Assembly (NCBI GenBank): GCA_018710985.1
Contig: DVIV01000059.1
Coordinates: 24,519 to 88,518 of the forward strand
Source of the DNA: Candidatus Limiplasma pullicola
GTDB taxonomy: Bacteria; Bacillota; Clostridia; Christensenellales; Aristaeellaceae
Direction of reading: 5' to 3'
DNA length: 64,000 nucleotides
Positions 43,227-51,524 of this stretch are shown here, one piece after another. Position 1 is the stretch's first letter. Each line of letters begins with the position of its first letter. The translations under genes and the position numbers were made by a program. The notes beneath the pieces are model-generated. The model saw only the letters and a list, made by a program, of their open reading frames with translations. It was not told where the DNA came from and made no database searches.

Positions 43227-43833
43227 GCAGCCTGCGGATATGCACGTCCACCGTGCGCGCGTCGCCGGTGTAGTCGTACTTCCAAACGGTTTCCAGCAGG
43301 GCCTCGCGGCTGAACACCTTGCCGCGGTTGTTTACAAAAACCTGCAGAAGATCGAACTCCTTGGCCGTCAGCCGTACCTCCTTGCCACCCAGAGTTACGG
43401 AGCGGTTGATGGCGTTGATCTCCATGTCGTGCACGCGCACCACCTTGCGGGCCTCGCTCTGCACGTTGCCGGAGGCGCGGCGCATGATGGTCTTGATGCG
43501 GGCCTTGACCTCCAGAATGTTGAAGGGCTTGGTCATATAATCGTCCGCGCCGTATTCCAGGCCCAGGATCTTGTCAATCTGCTCGCCCTTGGCGGTGAGC
43601 ATGATGATGGGCACATTGCTGTGCTCACGGATGCGCTGACATACCGTGATGCCGTCGATTTTGGGCAGCATCACGTCCAGCAGGATAAAATCAAAGTGGC
43701 CGGAAAAAAATTTGGTCAGCGCTTCCTCACCGTCAGCAGCCGAATCCGTCTCAAAGCCCTCTTGTTCGAGCGTATATTTCAAACCTTTTACAATGAGAGG
43801 TTCATCATCCACCAAAAGAATCCGCTTTGCCAT
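43141..43833 (-). CDS. OmpR/PhoB family response regulator
   Basis: A 230-residue regulator: receiver domain with ILLVDDEP, the phospho-acceptor Asp in FILLDVMLPK, Thr in LTAKG and Lys in MTKPF, then the winged helix (LTAKEFDLLQVF, VDVHIRRLREKIE). It resembles YycF/PhoP-type regulators. It is the first gene of the RR-HK-GerMN operon, divergent from the second two-component system. AAAGGAAG precedes the ATG. Confidence 0.95.
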   Translation of the reverse strand: MAKRILLVDDEPLIVKGLKYTLEQEGFETDSAADGEEALTKFFSGHFDFILLDVMLPKIDGITVCQRIREHSNVPIIMLTAKGEQIDKILGLEYGADDYMTKPFNILEVKARIKTIMRRASGNVQSEARKVVRVHDMEINAINRSVTLGGKEVRLTAKEFDLLQVFVNNRGKVFSREALLETVWKYDYTGDARTVDVHIRRLREKIERNPAQPEFIFTKWGVGYYFTDKD

Positions 43834-43902
43834 GGGCTTCTTCCTTTCCATTCCAGTGCTATCTGCAAGCCAAAAAGGCAGTAAATATCAAAGGATAATT
43901 AC

Positions 43903-43931
43903 ATTGTATAGCCAGCTATGAAAAAAATCAA
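43903..43931 (-). promoter_or_regulatory. Promoter of the RR-HK-GerMN operon
   Basis: On the minus strand TTGATT (43926-43931), 17 bases, TACAAT (43903-43908). Confidence 0.65.
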
Positions 43932-44018
43932 GAGCAAATGAAACAAAATCTTCACATTTTGCCGGAAAAAATTGATAATCAAGACAAAAATCAAAGGCCT
44001 TTGCAACAAGGGGGATTC

Positions 44019-44047
44019 TTGCCAGCCCGGCAGGCGGCGGCTATAAT
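44019..44047 (+). promoter_or_regulatory. Promoter of the second two-component operon
   Basis: TTGCCA (44019-44024), 17 bases, TATAAT (44042-44047), 21 bases before the response-regulator start. Confidence 0.65.
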
Positions 44048-44067
44048 GGTGAACAGGAGGGATTGCG

Positions 44068-44739
44068 ATGCGAGTGCTGATCGCCGAGGATGACCAGCGT
44101 GTGGCCGGGCTGCTCAAAAACCGGCTTAAAAGCGACCATATTTCCGCCGACGTGTGCTATGACGGGCACGAGGCATTGGAACTGAGCGGCGTGGTGCATT
44201 ATGATGTGATCGTCATGGATATCATGATGCCGAAAATGGACGGTCTGGAGGCCGTACGGCACATGCGGGAGCGGGGCACGGATACACCGGTGCTGTTTCT
44301 GACGGCGCGCGATGCCATCGAGGACCGTGTGGTCGGCCTGAACGCGGGTGCGGACGACTATCTGGTCAAGCCCTTCGCCTATGAGGAGCTGCTGGCGCGC
44401 ATCCATGTGCTGGCGCGGCGGCACAAGGCGACGGGCAACCTGTTTACCCTGGAGGATCTCACGCTGGATGCCAGCCGCCATCAGGCGGTGCGCGCTGGGG
44501 TGGAACTGCGCCTGACCAGCCGGGAGTATGCCATATTGGAATATCTTATCCGCAATGCGGGCGTGGTGCTCTCGCGCGACCGCATCCTGGAAAACGTGTG
44601 GAGCATGGACTATGAAGGCGCCTCCAACATGGTGGACGTCTATATCCGCAGCCTGCGCAAGAAGGTGGACGATCCCTTTGAAAAAAAGCTGATACATACC
44701 GTGCGCGGCGTAGGCTACGTGCTGCGCGGGCAGGAGTGA
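44068..44739 (+). CDS. OmpR family response regulator
   Basis: A 223-residue regulator with receiver motifs (VLIAEDDQ, Asp in VIVMDIMMPKMDG, LTARD, LVKPFAYEE) and a winged-helix domain (LTSREYAILEYLIRN, NMVDVYIRSLRKKVDD). It resembles the CopR/CusR/QseB subclass. AGGAGG precedes the ATG. It is followed after 4 bases by its histidine kinase. Confidence 0.95.
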   Translation: MRVLIAEDDQRVAGLLKNRLKSDHISADVCYDGHEALELSGVVHYDVIVMDIMMPKMDGLEAVRHMRERGTDTPVLFLTARDAIEDRVVGLNAGADDYLVKPFAYEELLARIHVLARRHKATGNLFTLEDLTLDASRHQAVRAGVELRLTSREYAILEYLIRNAGVVLSRDRILENVWSMDYEGASNMVDVYIRSLRKKVDDPFEKKLIHTVRGVGYVLRGQE

Positions 44740-44743
44740 GGGC

Positions 44744-46066
44744 ATGGGCATCAAGCTGAAAATGACGCTTTGGTATACGCTGCTTGCGCTGCTGACGGCG
44801 GGGCTGATGGGCGGGCTGCTTCTGTTTGCGGCCCAGCGCAGCGCCTTTGAATACTACAGCGATACGTTAAACGCCGCGTCCGTGCTGGCGCAGTCCCAGC
44901 TGGAATATGAAAGCGGCAACCTGGAAATTGACGATGACCTGGGCGATATCCCGGACGTGCATATCGCGCTGTACACCAGCGGCGGTACGCTGATCTATGG
45001 CCGCACGCGCGTGGAGCTGGCCTTTGAGCAGGATACGGTGCGCCGCGTGGCGTCCGGCGGGCTGGAATGGTATGTGCTGGACACGCTGCTCACCTTTGAC
45101 AGCCGCAGCTCGGTGTGGATGCGCTGCATGAAGGCCGCGGACTCGGAGGCGGCGGCCTACGCGCTGGTGCTGCGGGCGGCGCTGATTCTGCTGCCGCTGA
45201 TGATCGGCCTGACGGCGCTGGGCGGCTTCCTGATTGCGCGGGGGGCCTTCCGTCCGGTGGAGCGCATGGCTGAAACGGCGGAGGCCATCCTCAGCGGCGG
45301 CGATCTGGGCCGCCGTATAGGGCTTCATGGCGGAAAGGACGAACTCACGCGCCTGTCGCGCACGCTGGACGGCATGCTGGAGCGGCTGGATGAGTCCTTC
45401 CGGCGTGAGCGGCAATTCACCTCGGATGCGGCGCATGAGCTGCGCACGCCGCTCAACGCCATCCGGCTTTTGTGTCAGGAGGCGCTGGATGAGACGGACG
45501 CCGGCCGCCGCGAAGCGCTGATTGCGGAGATCATGGAGCGCACCGACGGGCTGAGCCGGCTGGTGGCCCAGCTGCTCGCGCTGTCGCGCATGGACGCGGG
45601 GCGCGTGCCCGTGGAGATACAGGAGGTGGATGCCTCCCGGCTGATGCTGGAGGTGGCGCGCGAGCTGGAGCCGGTGGCGGAGGACGCGGAAATCGCGCTG
45701 GAGGCACAGGTGGAGCCGGAGATACGGCTGGTTGCGGACCCGTCGCTGCTGACGCGCCTGGCGGTGAACCTGCTGGGCAACGCCATCCGCTATGGGCGGC
45801 CCGGCGGGCATGCGTGGCTGACGCTGACTGCAGAAGCGGGCGGCGTATGCCTGACCGTGCGCGACGACGGCGTAGGCATGACGCGCGAGGAGCAGGACCG
45901 CATGTGGGACCGTTTCTGGCGTGCGGACAGCTCCCGGCATTCGGAGGGAACGGGCCTGGGGCTGGCCATCGCCCGATGGATCATCGACCGGCATGGCGCG
46001 CAGGTTCAGGTGGAGAGCACGCCCGGAGAAGGGACCGAGATCCGCGTGATATTTTCCCGAAAATAA
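44744..46066 (+). CDS. Sensor histidine kinase paired with the preceding regulator
   Basis: A 440-residue kinase. TM1 is in residues 8-28 (WYTLLALLTAGLMGGLLLFAA), a short outer loop of about 110 residues follows, TM2 is LILLPLMIGLTALGGFLIARG, then HAMP (FRPVERMAETAEAIL), HisKA with His in DAAHELRTPLNAIRLL, and HATPase motifs NLLGNAIRYGRP, VRDDGVGMTREE and GTGLGLAIARW. It is a typical compact CusS/QseC-like kinase, probably sensing an envelope signal. The PepSY gene downstream is a likely target or partner. Confidence 0.95.
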   Translation: MGIKLKMTLWYTLLALLTAGLMGGLLLFAAQRSAFEYYSDTLNAASVLAQSQLEYESGNLEIDDDLGDIPDVHIALYTSGGTLIYGRTRVELAFEQDTVRRVASGGLEWYVLDTLLTFDSRSSVWMRCMKAADSEAAAYALVLRAALILLPLMIGLTALGGFLIARGAFRPVERMAETAEAILSGGDLGRRIGLHGGKDELTRLSRTLDGMLERLDESFRRERQFTSDAAHELRTPLNAIRLLCQEALDETDAGRREALIAEIMERTDGLSRLVAQLLALSRMDAGRVPVEIQEVDASRLMLEVARELEPVAEDAEIALEAQVEPEIRLVADPSLLTRLAVNLLGNAIRYGRPGGHAWLTLTAEAGGVCLTVRDDGVGMTREEQDRMWDRFWRADSSRHSEGTGLGLAIARWIIDRHGAQVQVESTPGEGTEIRVIFSRK

Positions 46067-46151
46067 ATTCAAGTTTTTCATTTTTCTTTCATCTTGCCTT
46101 GCTATACTCTGACCGTGCTCAAGAGAGCACAGAGAAAGGAGCAAATGAAAG

Positions 46152-46826
46152 ATGAAAAAGATAAGCATGATCCTGGCGTTCCTGGCCGCTTTGATGATTG
46201 CCGGCGGTGCCCTGGCCCTGACCGATACCGAGGCGGAAACCGCTGCCCGCGCCTATGTACCCACCGCAGCCACGCTGGTCAAGTCCGAAATGGACGACGG
46301 CATGCATGAGCTGACCTTCCGCGTGGAAGCCACGGGAGAAAAGTATGAAATCAAGGTCAACCCCAATACCGGCGCGGTGGTGAAGATCGAAAGCGAGCTC
46401 AAGGGTGCTTCCAATGCCCGTTCCACCACGCTGACCGACGAGGTCCTGGCATCTGTGGTGGAAGCAGCCTATCCCGGCGCGGAGATCGTGCGCAAGGACG
46501 AGCAGATCGACGACGGCAACCACGAGATCGAGGTGTTCCTCGTGACCGACGGCCTCTACGGCACGCTGGACCTGAATGCCGAAACCGGCGCCATTCTGGA
46601 GCGTGAGCTTTATGTGGGCCAGTACTCGACGGACGGCATGATGACCGAGGAAGCGGCCCGCGCGCAGATTGCCACCCTCAAGCCCGGCGCGGAGATCGTG
46701 AAGATCAAGCTGGATGAGGATGACGGACGCTACTTCTGGGAAGGCGACGCCACCCTGAACGGTTCCCGCTATGAATTTGCCATCAACGCCACCACCGGCG
46801 ACATGGTGGAGTGGGAACGCGACTGA
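46152..46826 (+). CDS. Secreted PepSY-domain protein
   Basis: A 224-residue protein with a signal peptide (MILAFLAALMIAGGALA) and repeated PepSY-like units, each with the ELTFRVEATGEKYEIKVNP / YEFAINATTGDMVEWERD pattern and a short acidic loop, at about residues 30-80, 95-145 and 160-224. PepSY domains commonly inhibit or fold secreted proteases or sense peptides. It lies 85 bases after the second histidine kinase, suggesting a shared regulon. It ends before a strong two-way terminator. Confidence 0.85.
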   Translation: MKKISMILAFLAALMIAGGALALTDTEAETAARAYVPTAATLVKSEMDDGMHELTFRVEATGEKYEIKVNPNTGAVVKIESELKGASNARSTTLTDEVLASVVEAAYPGAEIVRKDEQIDDGNHEIEVFLVTDGLYGTLDLNAETGAILERELYVGQYSTDGMMTEEAARAQIATLKPGAEIVKIKLDEDDGRYFWEGDATLNGSRYEFAINATTGDMVEWERD

Positions 46827-46855
46827 TCCGCTCCCTGATTTGAAGAGAATACAAA

Positions 46856-46900
46856 GCGCGCCGTATCCGGAATAACCGGATACGGCGCGCTGGTGTTTTT
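46856..46900. terminator. Bidirectional terminator between PepSY and reductase genes
   Basis: GCGCGCCGTATCCGG, loop AATA or so, CCGGATACGGCGCGC, then TGGTGTTTTT on the plus strand and TTTGTATTC on the minus strand. A 15-bp perfect stem. Confidence 0.9.
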
Positions 46901-46902
46901 CC

Positions 46903-49080
46903 TTATTCAGCGGTTGCCACGGCCGCGGCCTGCTGGCCCGCGATCTGGCCGGAGACGAACGTCCAGGACTGCGCCTGGCCGCCCCACGGCGTGTAGGCCT
47001 TGCCGTCCACGTTGCAAACGCCCTCGGAATCCTGGCCCACGGCGAAGAGGTTCTCAATCGCCGTGCCGTCCTCACGCAGCACGTTCATGTTGGCGTCCAC
47101 GTCCAGGCCGCCCACGGTCGCGTAGGCGTAGCTGTTGCAGCTCACGGCGTAGTAGGTGGTATCCACACCGTTGAGGGCGGTGCTCAGGTTCTGCTCATCG
47201 CAGCCGATGGCAGCGGCCAGCGCGGAAAGGCTGTCGGCCTTGATCACGTTGCCGTATTCCTCGCCCACGGTCAGGATGGTGTCGATATCAGCCACGGGCG
47301 TGCCGGCGGCGGGAAGCGTGCCGCCCTGGCCCAGGAACTGCGAGGTGGCGTTGGCCTGCGCCTCGCTCAGGCCGGTTTCGCGGATGGCGTCGATATCCTC
47401 CTGAGAGTACACCACGTAGTAGCGGAATTCGGGCGCGAACACGATTTCCACCGTGATGCCCTCATCCTCGGTGCCGCTCTGGTTGGTGTTGCCCCACAGG
47501 TTGCCCTCGGTGGTCACCATGGTCTGGTCGGTGGTCAGGGCCAGCGCGGAGAGGATGGCCTTCTGATCGGCGGTCAGGTCATCGTTGCGGATCAGGTTGG
47601 GCACCTGAGAGATGTGGACCATCGGCAGCGTGCCCATCATGTAGGTGGCGCCGCCCGCGGAAATGCCCATCTGGATGCCGGTGCCGTCGTTGACGGTATC
47701 GCCGATGGTGCACACGGTGGAGCCCAGGTATTCCTTCATCATGTCCTCGTTGCCCAGGAAGCCGCCGGTGGCCAGAATGATGGTCTTGCCGTAGATTTCA
47801 TAGGAGGTGCCATCATAGTATTCGGCGTTGACGCCGATGGCCTTGCCGTTTTCGTCAAAGATCAGGCTGGTGGCGGTCAGCTCGGTCATGTACTGGTTCT
47901 TCTCGTTCATGCCGTTGGCGATGTCCAGCGCGCGCAGGAACTGATAGGTCTTGTTGGGGCCCAGCACGTTCCAGGAGGTGTTGTCGTCGTCAGCGGTGTA
48001 CACGCACCACAGCTGCGTCCATTCAGGCACCACAAAGCTGCCCAGCAGGCCCATGCCCTCGAACTCAAAGCCGAAGTTCTCGGTGTAGTAGTCCAGCGCA
48101 GGACCGGACTGATACACGGCCTTCTGGATAACATCGGCCTTGTCCTCGCTGCCCACGTATTCGATTCAGGTGTTGTAAACGGCGTCCTCGTCGATGTAGT
48201 CCTCGCCGTTTGTAAACTTCTCCTTGAGGTACTCGCTGTTGAGCGCCATGGGACCGTAGGTGCACACCGAGTCGCCGCCGATCTTGCCGGCCGCCTCGAT
48301 GCCGAACACGCTCGCGCCCTGCTCGGCTGCCGCGCAGTAGGACATCACGCCGGAGCCGCCCATGCCCACCACGATCACGTCATAGTCCTCGATGCGCACG
48401 GTGTCGGTCTTTTTCTCGATGGGATCATGCCACTGGGCGCTGTTGCCGCCGGCCGCGTCAATGGCGGCAGCCACGCAGCTCTTGATGGCGTTGGAGGAGG
48501 TGGTGGCGCCGGTGATGGCATCCACCGCCAGGGACTGGCTGTCCAGAATGCGGGGAATCAGCAGTTCTTCCGCGCTGGCGAACCATTCGCCGGTAGCGCT
48601 GTCGCTTTCCTCGACCACTTCGATGGAATCGATGGCGCCATCCTTAAACGTTACGTCGCAGGTCATCTGGCCCAGGAAGCCAAAGCTGGACGCCGTGCCG
48701 CTGTAGGTGCCGTCGGCCACGGGCGTCTTTTCGCCCGACGCGCCGGCCGCTTCGGACAGGCACGAGGTCAGAGCCACCTTGGCGGCGCTGCTGGTCACCG
48801 TCGCGCCGCTCACACCGTCGATTTCGGCGCTTTGCGCCTCCAGAATCTGGCTGGCCAGGGCATCGCCCGCAGCTGCGCCGATTCCTCCCGTCTCACCCGA
48901 TACATCCAGCGTTACATCGGTGATGGACGTTTCATCCACCGTGATGGTCACCGTCACGTCGCTGTGGAAGCCGGCGGACGATGCGCTGTAGGTGCCGGGT
49001 ACATACGTGGCGCCCTCCGCATACCCGACCGCAGCCAGGCACACCGCAAGCGCCAGCACGAGAGAAAAGAGCTTTTTCAT
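46903..49080 (-). pseudogene. Secreted FMN/FAD flavoprotein reductase interrupted by an in-frame TGA
   Basis: The minus strand encodes one 725-codon frame broken only by TGA at 48166-48168. It has a signal peptide (LFSLVLALAVCLAAVGYA) and two FMN-binding domains with flavinylation sites DGVSGATVTSS (first) and AITGATTSSNA (second). An FAD_binding_2 domain follows (VIVVGMGGSGVMSYCAAAEQ), ending FAVGQDSEGVCNVDGK and a C-terminal GGQ...SGQIAGQQAA. Reading the TGA as Trp (TGG) restores YNT-W-IEYVGSEDKADV without any other change. Both halves keep normal codon use, so it is recent, a sequencing error, or a recoded stop. TGA is a normal stop elsewhere in the window. The start is the ATG at 49080. 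Convergent with PepSY, divergent from marR. Confidence 0.8.
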
Positions 49081-49203
49081 ACGATAAGCAACCTCCTTCA
49101 TGCGTTTTGGATATCTGTCAACGATAGCAATATAGTCCTTTTTCAGGCGATTTCAATCCCCGCAGCCATCAAATTTCCTTGTACCGCCCCAAAAAAATTT
49201 GAC

Positions 49204-49231
49204 TTGACAGCAAAGAAAGTTGTGCTATCAT
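49204..49231 (+). promoter_or_regulatory. Promoter of the marR-ABC operon
   Basis: TTGACA (49204-49209), 16 bases, TATCAT (49226-49231). Confidence 0.75.
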
Positions 49232-49237
49232 CTTTTT

Positions 49238-49255
49238 TAGTTGACATATCATCTA
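49238..49255 (+). promoter_or_regulatory. MarR-type operator
   Basis: TAGTTGACATATCATCTA is an imperfect dyad (14 of 18 positions symmetric) with the TTGA/TCA core of MarR operators. It lies just downstream of the -10 box and 17 bases before the marR start. Confidence 0.6.
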
Positions 49256-49272
49256 TTTCGGAGGGGATCCGA

Positions 49273-49758
49273 ATGGACGTTACCCGGCGGAATATTTCCA
49301 TCATCGCCCGCGGCGCGAACAGCTTTGTCACGCGCGCCATGCGCCGCGAGGGCATCGGGGCTTCGGAATTTGACTTGATTCATGTGGTACGCCGCCATCC
49401 GGGCATCACGCAGGCGGAGGTGTGCCAGCTGTTGGAGATTGACAAGGGGGCGGCGGCGCGGCAGTTTGCGCGGCTGGAGGTGAAGGGTTACCTGCGCAGG
49501 GAAAGCAACCCCGACGACCGTCGCAGCCGCCTGCTCTATGCGACCGAAAAGGCCGACGAGCTGAAAAATTCCAAGGCGCATCTGGAAGAGCTGTTTTACG
49601 AATGGCTTCTGGAGCCCCTGAGCGCGAGCGAGCGGGAGGAACTGGCAAGGCTGCTTGCGGCGGTGGAGCCGCGCTGCCGCGAGGAATGGCGATCCGGCTT
49701 TCCCAACGTGAAAGCCCTGCTGGCCGATGAACAGAAGCGGGGAGGCGAACCGGCGTGA
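49273..49758 (+). CDS. MarR family transcriptional regulator
   Basis: A 161-residue winged-helix protein. The HTH is FDLIHVVRRHPGITQAEV, CQLLEIDKGAAARQFARL with the wing YLRRESNPDDRRSRLLY, all typical of MarR. The start at 49273 follows GGAGGGG. Its stop overlaps the GTG start of the first ABC gene, so it probably represses the exporter operon and itself through the dyad at 49238-49255, with release by a substrate of the exporter. Confidence 0.9.
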   Translation: MDVTRRNISIIARGANSFVTRAMRREGIGASEFDLIHVVRRHPGITQAEVCQLLEIDKGAAARQFARLEVKGYLRRESNPDDRRSRLLYATEKADELKNSKAHLEELFYEWLLEPLSASEREELARLLAAVEPRCREEWRSGFPNVKALLADEQKRGGEPA

Positions 49759-51503
49759 GGATGATTTTCCGCTACATGAAGGCCTATGCGCGAAGAATCG
49801 CCTCTTCCATGACGGTGAAGCTACTGGGCGCGGTGACGGAACTGATGATACCCTATATCTTGGAGCACCTGATCGACGAGGTGGTGCCCCTGGGGCAGAT
49901 GCGGCAGGTGATCCTCTGGGGCCTGCTGATGGTCGCAACAGCGCTCATCACCCGTCAGCTCAACGTATGGGCCAACCGCATGGCCATCGACAACGCGCAC
50001 AACGTATCGTATGATATCCGGCAGGACCTGTTTACCAAAACAGCCAACCTCTCCGGCGCACAGTTTGACGCCTTCGGCCTGCCCAGTCTCATCAGCCGCA
50101 TGACCAGCGACAGCTATAACGTTCAGTCCTGCGCGCAAACGCTGCAAACCCTGTGCGTGCGCGTGCCGATGATGCTGCTGGGCGGCATCGCCGTCACCAT
50201 GATGATGGACGCGGCGCTCTCGGCCATTCTGTGCGTGCTGGTGCCGGTTTTGATCGTGGTTATCCTGGGCGTTTCCCGCTATGGCATTCCGCTCTACCGC
50301 AGGGTGCAAGAGCGCCTGGACGACGTGGTACGGGTGATGCGCGAGGATATCTCCGGCATCCGCGTGGTGAAGGCGCTGTCCAAAACCGAATATGAAAAGC
50401 GGCGCTTCAACCGCAGCAACGAGGCCATGACCCGCGCGGATATCAAGGCCAGCACCATCATGGCCATCCCCGGCCCGCTGATGCAGATGTGCCTCAACAT
50501 CGGCCTCACGCTGGTGGTGTGGCTGGGAGCGGCAAGGGTGGACAGCGGGCTGATCAAGCCCGGCGTCATCCTGGCGTTTCTGACGTATTTCAACATGGTG
50601 CTGCAGGGCGTGATGGGCGTCAACCGCATCTTCGTCATGGTCAGCAAGGCCAGCGCGTCGGCCAACCGCATCGCGCAGGTGCTGGACATCGAGCCGGACC
50701 AGCGCGTTCTGGCCCCGGAGGAAGCGCGTATCCCTTCCGGCGACGAATTCATCCGCTTCGAGCACGTCAATTTCAGCTATGGCCCGGCACCGGAGCAATC
50801 ACTGGCCGGCGGCGAGCGCGAGCAATGCCTCTATGACATCAGCTTCGCTCTCAAGCGCGGCGAAAGCCTGGGCATCATCGGTCCCACCGGCTGCGGCAAG
50901 AGCACCATCATCAACCTGCTCATGCGCTTTTACGATGTGGAGGACGGCGGCGTGTTCGTGGACGGGCGGGACGTGCGCACCTATGAAAAGGACGAGCTGC
51001 ACCGCAAGTTTGGCGTGGTGTTTCAAAATGACATGGTGTTTTACAACACCCTGCGCGAAAATATCCGCTTTGGCCGGCCGCTGGACGAATCCGCCCTGAC
51101 CCGCGCCGTGGAGGACGCGGTGGCCGCCGAATATATCGACTCGCTGGAGGATGGGCTGGAGTACCACGCCGATATCAGGGGCGCGAACCTGTCGGGCGGT
51201 CAGCGTCAGCGCCTGCTCATCTCCCGCGCCCTGGCGGGCGATCCGGAAATTCTGATTCTGGACGATTCCTCCTCCGCCCTGGATTATAAGACCGACGCGG
51301 CGCTTCGCAAAGCGATCTTTGAGCATCACCGCGATTCCACCACCATCATGGTGGCCCAGCGGGTCAGTTCCATCCAGTCCATGACGCACATCCTGGTCAT
51401 GGATGGCGGCCGGTGCATCGGCTACGGAACTCACCGCGAGCTTCTCAAAACCTGCCCCGCCTATCTGGAGATCTATCAGACGCAGATGGGCGCGCTGGCG
51501 TAA
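49755..51503 (+). CDS. ABC exporter half-transporter 1 (degenerate ATPase site)
   Basis: A 582-residue TMD-NBD half-exporter. Six helices occupy about residues 15-320. The NBD has Walker A GPTGCGKSTI, a canonical signature LSGGQ and Walker B ILILDDSSSALD, in which the catalytic Glu is Asp. This Asp is the mark of the degenerate-site subunit in heterodimeric exporters such as BmrC or TM287. The partner with the altered signature is the next gene. The start is a GTG at 49755 with GGAGG 9 bases upstream, overlapping the marR stop. Substrate unknown; probably a drug or peptide. Confidence 0.9.
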   Translation: MRMIFRYMKAYARRIASSMTVKLLGAVTELMIPYILEHLIDEVVPLGQMRQVILWGLLMVATALITRQLNVWANRMAIDNAHNVSYDIRQDLFTKTANLSGAQFDAFGLPSLISRMTSDSYNVQSCAQTLQTLCVRVPMMLLGGIAVTMMMDAALSAILCVLVPVLIVVILGVSRYGIPLYRRVQERLDDVVRVMREDISGIRVVKALSKTEYEKRRFNRSNEAMTRADIKASTIMAIPGPLMQMCLNIGLTLVVWLGAARVDSGLIKPGVILAFLTYFNMVLQGVMGVNRIFVMVSKASASANRIAQVLDIEPDQRVLAPEEARIPSGDEFIRFEHVNFSYGPAPEQSLAGGEREQCLYDISFALKRGESLGIIGPTGCGKSTIINLLMRFYDVEDGGVFVDGRDVRTYEKDELHRKFGVVFQNDMVFYNTLRENIRFGRPLDESALTRAVEDAVAAEYIDSLEDGLEYHADIRGANLSGGQRQRLLISRALAGDPEILILDDSSSALDYKTDAALRKAIFEHHRDSTTIMVAQRVSSIQSMTHILVMDGGRCIGYGTHRELLKTCPAYLEIYQTQMGALA

Positions 51504-51524
51504 CGCAGAAGGGGGGAGATCATC

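Noticed and set aside
48166..48168. Selenocysteine codon in the interrupted flavoprotein
   Set aside because: No selenoprotein family has this architecture as far as I know, and the position aligns with an ordinary Trp. I see no SECIS-like hairpin directly downstream by eye.
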